Shown one piece after another: positions 15,412 to 19,243 of a DNA stretch of 19,243 bases (positions are counted from its first letter, which is position 1; every line of letters starts with the position of its first letter). Origin of the DNA: CAYVFC01 sp964450715. GTDB lineage: Bacteria > Myxococcota_A > Polyangia > Polyangiales > JAFGIB01. The notes under the pieces are model-generated. The model had not been told where the DNA came from, searched no databases, and worked only from the letters and a program-made list of their open reading frames with translations. The translations under genes and the position numbers were made by a program. The stretch covers positions 1 through 19,243 of the forward strand of contig CAYVFC010000147.1 of NCBI GenBank assembly GCA_964450715.1, in the 5' to 3' direction.

Positions 15412-16521
15412 CTAGAGGTCGTTTCCGTCTCCCTGGGTCAGGAACCATCGCTCCTTGTCATAGAATTCCCCGATTTCCGCCCCCGGACTGAGAAGAACGG
15501 GAACCTTCTTTCGCCGGATGACGAATCCCGATCTCTTGAAATCGCCTTCCAGCGCGGAGTCCTTTATGGACCAGGTCTGGACGAATACGCAACCGTCCTC
15601 GCGCAGCCTTTCGATCCCGAGCCGGAGTATTGCCTGCCGCGTTTCCACCTCGCCTTCGGGAGCGAGGAAATCCACGATCTCGCCGACCCTGCAGCCGCGG
15701 CGCAACGTGTGCTTCAACACCAAAATGCCGGCGAGGCCGGAGCCCCTTCTGTGAACGTGAAACTGGAAATACTGGTCCGGATTGTCGCGGTAGCGCCAGT
15801 TCATGTAGGCGGAGTCGCGCACCAGAGCGATACCGTTGCCCCTGCACCTTTCCCAGAGCGCATCGGTCTCGGGACCGAATGACTCGACCGTCTGCAACTC
15901 GTATCCAGAGGGAGGGGGGAGCAAGTGCCCCGCCGTTTCGAGGGCAAGATCGATGGGCAACCCGGCCAGCCGCCCGATGATGCCGGGTCGAACGATGGTG
16001 CTCAGCATGGCGGATGGCTTCAACGGTCGGACCAGGAAGTGGTTGTCGAACGCCTCGACGTACCCCCACTTCTTGGTGAAGATGGGGTAGGAATTGACCG
16101 AAGGCGTGACGTACAGCAGCGCGATACCGTTGGCGCGGGCGGCTTCGAATACCTCTCTCGAGACCCTGGACATGAGGCGCAGCCCCTGAAAATCCGGATG
16201 GGTGAACATGTCCATGGTCTTGCCGATCACCAGCTCGCGGGAACCGATCCGGACCCGCTTCGGCGAAATGGCAAAGGAGCAGATCAGGGTGTCGCGGTAA
16301 ATCGCGCAGCAGGTGTGGGCTTTGCCGGCGGGATTACGCCAATACATCCAGCGATAGTAGTCCCCGGTAAGGGCGCGCACCTGGCTCGTGTCGGGCGAGT
16401 AGGAGCTCATCGCCGAGATCATGGCGGCGAGCTGGTCGAGATCCTCATCCCCGAGCGGTCGGTAGACGACTTCCCGGAGGATCCGGTCTTTTTCCGCCTG
16501 GTCACGGCGTGGGGCGGTCAT
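15412..16521 (-). CDS. GNAT-like N-acetyltransferase, probable tandem-domain
   Basis: First gene of the minus-strand operon. ATG at 16521 with AAAGG about 6 bases upstream is preferred; a TTG at 16584 would add 21 Ala/Gly/Lys-rich residues. In the 369-residue product, residues about 15-160 look like a GNAT fold. KTMDMFTHPDFQGLRLMSRV at 101-120 corresponds to motif A, where the usual Q/RxxGxG/A is only loosely kept, followed by LLYVTPSVNSYPIFTKKWGY at 135-154. The second half, about 190-369, contains YMNWRYRDNP and a beta-rich stretch resembling a second GNAT half, as in FemAB-like or two-domain acetyltransferases. It probably acylates an amino-sugar of the repeat unit. The family call is good, the substrate unknown. 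Confidence 0.75.
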   Translation of the reverse strand: MTAPRRDQAEKDRILREVVYRPLGDEDLDQLAAMISAMSSYSPDTSQVRALTGDYYRWMYWRNPAGKAHTCCAIYRDTLICSFAISPKRVRIGSRELVIGKTMDMFTHPDFQGLRLMSRVSREVFEAARANGIALLYVTPSVNSYPIFTKKWGYVEAFDNHFLVRPLKPSAMLSTIVRPGIIGRLAGLPIDLALETAGHLLPPPSGYELQTVESFGPETDALWERCRGNGIALVRDSAYMNWRYRDNPDQYFQFHVHRRGSGLAGILVLKHTLRRGCRVGEIVDFLAPEGEVETRQAILRLGIERLREDGCVFVQTWSIKDSALEGDFKRSGFVIRRKKVPVLLSPGAEIGEFYDKERWFLTQGDGNDL

Positions 16522-16635
16522 GATCGCCTTTCCGGCAGACTTGCCATTCCCGGCCAGGGCCTTCCCGGCGCGAGTCGCGCTCAATATGGCTCGCTTCTCG
16601 GGGGAGGGGCAAACGCAATCTGGCGCACGATACTA

Positions 16636-16663
16636 TACGGGTATTATACGGTCCGTACGGGAC
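16636..16663. promoter_or_regulatory. Candidate operator and -10 region between divergent transcription units
   Basis: Read on the minus strand, a perfect TATAAT lies at 16648-16643, well placed to drive the GNAT operon; no matching -35 is visible. Around it TACGG occurs three times at 16636-16640, 16647-16651 and 16656-16660 (spacing 11 and 9 bases), and 16651-16663 is an imperfect palindrome GTCCGTACGGGAC. A further direct repeat GTTAC-N6-GTTAC is at 16696-16711. Repeats phased near one helical turn and overlapping a promoter suggest a regulator site, but none is identified. The rest of the 276-bp gap 16522-16797 holds only the hairpin listed next and no gene. Confidence 0.4.
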
Positions 16664-16738
16664 AGACATCGTCACGGTGCTATCTTCCTCTTCCGGTTAC
16701 GAAAACGTTACATTGTTCTCGGAATCGATGACGTTCGA

Positions 16739-16775
16739 GCGACCCGCGGCGTTATCGTAAAGGCCGCCGGGTCGC
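16739..16775 (+). promoter_or_regulatory. Stable leader hairpin before the deacetylase gene
   Basis: GCGACCCGCGGC (16739-16750) pairs with GCCGCCGGGTCGC (16763-16775), forming a 12-bp stem with a single bulged base and a loop of about 12 bases. It lies 22 bases before the ATG at 16798. No T-run follows, so it is not an ordinary intrinsic terminator. It could attenuate translation, stabilise the mRNA, or be a DNA-binding site. Confidence 0.4.
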
Positions 16776-16797
16776 GGTAGTATCCGCGCGCGCCGCC

Positions 16798-17622
16798 ATG
16801 CTCGAATACCGGAACCCCGCGATGAACAGGGACACTACCAAGAGATTGCTGAAGGTCGCCGTCAGCCTCTTCAGCCTCGGTCTGAGAAACGCGATCGAAA
16901 GAGGCCTCGGTTACCTGGGCGTCGAGCTCCCGGGTACGTTCACGGTACTGTATTATCACGATATTCCGTCCCGGCAGGAGTTCCGGAAACAGATGGTCGA
17001 GCTGCGCAAGGTCGCGCGGCCGGTGCCGGCAGATTTTTCCGAGGCCGTCGAACCAGGCAAGAGGTACGTAGCGCTGACCTTCGACGATGCGCTCGAAAGC
17101 GTGTCGCGGAATGCCTTGCCGATTCTGATCGAGGAGGAAATACCGTGTACCATTTTCGTACCGTCCAAGTACGTCGGTACCCTGCCGGGCTGGGAAATTG
17201 ATAGAAGCGATAGCGCGTATAATCAGAGGGTCATGACGGGAGAAGAGATACGCTCGCTGCCCCGGGAGCTGGTTTCCATAGGATCGCATACCCATTCGCA
17301 CGTGAGACTGTCCGGGCTGGAAAACGGCGAGATGGAGGCAGAACTGAGGGATTCAAAGGCGATTCTCGAGGGGATCATGGGCGTGTCCGTGGATTCGCTA
17401 GCCTTTCCGCACGGAGACTTTGACGAAAGGGTGCTCGAGGTGGCGAAAGCGCTGGGGTACGCGAAGGCCTACTCGACCGTTCCCGACTTTTCCAGGCGGT
17501 TTGCCCGCCCCTTTCTCAGAGGCCGGGTGAAGGTACTGTCCGCGGAGTGGGATGTGGAGTTTCGACTCAAGATTCGGGGGGCATACGAGTGGACGCGGAT
17601 CACGCGTACCCTCTTTCGGTAA
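16798..17622 (+). CDS. Polysaccharide deacetylase (NodB/CE4 family)
   Basis: A 274-residue CE4 enzyme; with the ATG at 16822, which has a weak GGA upstream, it would be 266 residues. Motifs numbered from the first ATG: YYHDI at 52-56, TFDDA at 94-98 (Asp96 base and Asp97 metal ligand), SHTHSH at 163-168 (His164, His168), and AFPHGDF at 202-208 for the AYPxG motif. No cleavable signal peptide is obvious. The N-terminal helix at about 15-40 is only amphipathic, so it is probably cytosolic or peripheral, unlike the lipoprotein deacetylase at 6035-7360. This form resembles exopolysaccharide or LPS-sugar deacetylases of the PIG-L-independent CE4 type. It may act on a lipid-linked intermediate. An SGNH lipoprotein gene follows 120 bases downstream. 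Confidence 0.88.
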   Translation: MLEYRNPAMNRDTTKRLLKVAVSLFSLGLRNAIERGLGYLGVELPGTFTVLYYHDIPSRQEFRKQMVELRKVARPVPADFSEAVEPGKRYVALTFDDALESVSRNALPILIEEEIPCTIFVPSKYVGTLPGWEIDRSDSAYNQRVMTGEEIRSLPRELVSIGSHTHSHVRLSGLENGEMEAELRDSKAILEGIMGVSVDSLAFPHGDFDERVLEVAKALGYAKAYSTVPDFSRRFARPFLRGRVKVLSAEWDVEFRLKIRGAYEWTRITRTLFR

Positions 17623-17663
17623 CCATCGGGTTCCGAAGGCTTGCCGAGGCCGCGAGGTTCCAT

Positions 17664-17692
17664 TTGAACGCCGACGATGGGCGAGCTATAGG
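17664..17692 (+). promoter_or_regulatory. Candidate sigma-70-type promoter for the distal SGNH lipoprotein gene
   Basis: TTGAAC (17664-17669) and TATAGG (17687-17692) are separated by an ideal 17 bases and lie in the 120-base gap before the ATG at 17743. Each box matches consensus at only 4 of 6 positions. If real, the gene can be expressed independently of the upstream deacetylase. Confidence 0.35.
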
Positions 17693-17742
17693 GCTAGATA
17701 CTTCACCGAAAACGATACGGGTCGATCCAGAAGGGGAAGAAC

Positions 17743-19080
17743 ATGACGATCGAGCGCTTGCGGGTCCTGGGATTGCTTTCCGCGGTCTATTTCGTCGCTG
17801 CCAGCTTCGGTTGCCAGAGCGCGGATGAATCGGGTAAGGATGAATCGGATAAGGATGAAGCCGATTCCTCAACCGCCAACGCCGGCAGCGGGACAGGTGG
17901 AAACAGCGGAGGCGGGGAAGGCGGGCAAGCGACGGCCGGTGTCGACGGCGGCTCTACCGATCCGGGCGGGGAAGGGGGCGCCGAGAGCGGTTCCGGGACC
18001 GGCGGCGGGGAAGCCGGCGGCGGTCCGGACGGCTCCAGCGGCGCGGACGGCGGTGGCGACGCGAGCGCCGGACAGGCCGGCGATCCCGACGACTCCGGTG
18101 CCGGAGATGGTCGGTCGGGATCGGGCGGTTCCGGCGATCAGATCATCGCCGACCACACGGTGGTGGATCGCTACGATGACATTCCGGCCGAGTACATCGA
18201 CGCCATCAAGAAAATGTGGATCAACATTCCGGGCGAATCGCATTCTTCGGGCTATCGAAACGGTCTGCGGTTTCTAGCCGAGGCCGACAGCCGTTTCAGC
18301 GCCAGCATTACCGAAGAGCCTCCGCCCGAGCCTTATCGCGAGGACGCTCTGCGAATCAGTCGTTTCGTCAGAGCAGAGCACAGCAACTGGAGCGAGAGCA
18401 CGGGTGAGGAGAACTGGTACACGAATCCGGATGCGCTAACCAGGATCAAGAACCACCTCAAATACTGCGAGGAAAACGACCTGCACATCGCAGCCATCGG
18501 ATTCGGCTGGTGCTGGGACATGACCTGGCACAACCCCCCGGGCGGCGGTCTCGATCCGGTCTACAAGGTACACTGGGCCGGGGCGTCCGAGGGAGGACCG
18601 GACGGCGACCTGATCTGGGGACTGGACGCGGAAGATACCGCGCTGACCGGTAACAGCATATGCATGGATACCTATCTCGACGCTACCCAGCAGTACATGG
18701 ACCTGTGCGCGGCAGAAGGGTATTCGGCGAGGGTGCTCTTCACCACCGGCCCGGTCGATGGCGATCCGGGCGAGAGGGGGTATCAGCGTCAGATCAAGCA
18801 AGACTACATCCGCGAGTACGTCAAGGCGGATGCTTCCCGGATCCTCTTCGATTACGCGGATATCCTGGCCTGGGGCGACGACGGGACCGAATACGCGGAG
18901 CAGTGGACCGACGGCGACGGCGGTACGCATTCGTATCAGATGATCCATCCCGACAACGCCCTGGATTTCGACGGGAACAAGAACGAGGATGGCGATCACA
19001 TCGGGGAGCGCGGTGCGCTTCGTCTGGGCAAGGCGATCTGGTGGATACTTGCACGTATCGCGGGCTGGGACGGGCAGTAG
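17743..19080 (+). CDS. Secreted SGNH-like lipoprotein with long G/S/D linker
   Basis: The ATG at 17743 follows AAGGGGAAGA, the strongest ribosome-binding site in the window. The signal peptide ends in AASFGC (Cys24). Residues about 28-132 are a low-complexity Gly/Asp/Ser/Glu linker that should project the domain away from the outer membrane. The globular part, about 135-445, begins MWINIPGESHSSGYRNG; Gly164-Glu-Ser166-His-Ser matches a block I nucleophile loop. It ends GDHIGERG with Asp416 and His419 in the DxxH order that precedes the last helix of SGNH enzymes. A Trp-rich stretch IGFGWCWDMTWHNPPGGG in the middle could line a sugar-binding cleft. The SGNH label is moderate: blocks II and III are not clear. 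Probably a surface esterase or deacetylase for the same glycan. Confidence 0.7.
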   Translation: MTIERLRVLGLLSAVYFVAASFGCQSADESGKDESDKDEADSSTANAGSGTGGNSGGGEGGQATAGVDGGSTDPGGEGGAESGSGTGGGEAGGGPDGSSGADGGGDASAGQAGDPDDSGAGDGRSGSGGSGDQIIADHTVVDRYDDIPAEYIDAIKKMWINIPGESHSSGYRNGLRFLAEADSRFSASITEEPPPEPYREDALRISRFVRAEHSNWSESTGEENWYTNPDALTRIKNHLKYCEENDLHIAAIGFGWCWDMTWHNPPGGGLDPVYKVHWAGASEGGPDGDLIWGLDAEDTALTGNSICMDTYLDATQQYMDLCAAEGYSARVLFTTGPVDGDPGERGYQRQIKQDYIREYVKADASRILFDYADILAWGDDGTEYAEQWTDGDGGTHSYQMIHPDNALDFDGNKNEDGDHIGERGALRLGKAIWWILARIAGWDGQ

Positions 19081-19121
19081 CCTCCGCTTTGTTGCCCGCG
19101 GCTCGGAGCGACCGAGCTTGA

Positions 19122-19243
19122 TAGAGCCCATCTCAAAAATGTGGACCGAGTATTTCGGAGTGCGGCGGCCCCGGATGCAAGGAGCGAGGACGAGCAATAG
19201 TGGTGCTATTTCGAGGAGGTGCGACGCCGCAGACGGGGCCGCC
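19122..19243. mobile_element. MITE-like element, copy 2 (truncated by window end, inverted)
   Basis: It begins TA-GAGCCCATCTCAAAAATG at 19122-19141 and continues to the last base of the window. The interior matches the reverse complement of copy 1, with six differences that I can count over 19141-19243. The opposite end must lie beyond the window. It starts 41 bases after the stop of the SGNH lipoprotein gene. Confidence 0.88.

Noticed and set aside
15925..16731. A 268-residue plus-strand frame opposite the GNAT gene
   Set aside because: It is rich in Gly/Asp/Arg without a fold signature and antisense to a supported gene.
1..19243. CRISPR array, tRNA or rRNA genes, and phage genes
   Set aside because: I saw no regularly spaced repeats, cloverleaf-type sequences, conserved rRNA stretches or phage structural genes on either strand.

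Overview
The window is a G+C-rich (roughly 60% by eye) stretch of bacterial chromosome that reads as part of a surface or extracellular polysaccharide locus. Three secreted proteins carry a lipoprotein-type signal followed by a long Gly/Ser/Asp/Ala-rich linker before the folded domain. That architecture is common in Myxococcota and the related Bradymonadia, so I infer a Gram-negative bacterium of that kind, but no marker gene here proves it. I see no rRNA, tRNA, CRISPR array, transposase gene or replication origin.

Layout. (1) 1-6038, plus strand: the 3' end of an unrecognised gene, a Wzz-type chain-length protein with an eroded kinase-like tail, a 403-bp gap holding a 198-bp foldback repeat, then an MBOAT O-acyltransferase and two membrane-anchored SGNH proteins. 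(2) 6035-7360, minus: a lipoprotein polysaccharide deacetylase (CE4) whose stop codon overlaps that of the preceding plus-strand gene and whose 5' end is overlapped by a 164-bp MITE. (3) 7688-9505, plus: an SGNH-like lipoprotein and an FkbM-type methyltransferase. (4) 16521-9522, minus, a probable operon in transcription order: GNAT-like acetyltransferase, hexapeptide-repeat acetyltransferase, GT4 glycosyltransferase, Alg13/PssE-like glycosyltransferase, right-handed beta-helix lipoprotein, Wzx-type flippase. (5) 16798-19080, plus: a second CE4 deacetylase and a second SGNH-like lipoprotein. (6) 19122 to the end: a second, inverted and window-truncated copy of the MITE.

How the genes fit together (inference): glycosyltransferases build a lipid-linked repeat unit, the acetyl- and methyltransferases decorate it in the cytoplasm, the flippase exports it, and the Wzz protein sets chain length. 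The MBOAT and SGNH proteins add or remove acyl groups in the periplasm. The CE4 and SGNH lipoproteins and the beta-helix protein probably trim, de-N-acetylate or bind the finished polymer at the cell surface. A polymerase (Wzy), a priming glycosyltransferase, an outer-membrane exporter (Wza) and an Alg14/PssD partner are not seen and would have to lie outside the window. The most distinctive points are the twice-repeated CE4 plus SGNH-lipoprotein pairing, the MITE that seems to supply the start codon and signal-peptide beginning of one deacetylase, and the kinase-dead tail of the Wzz protein.
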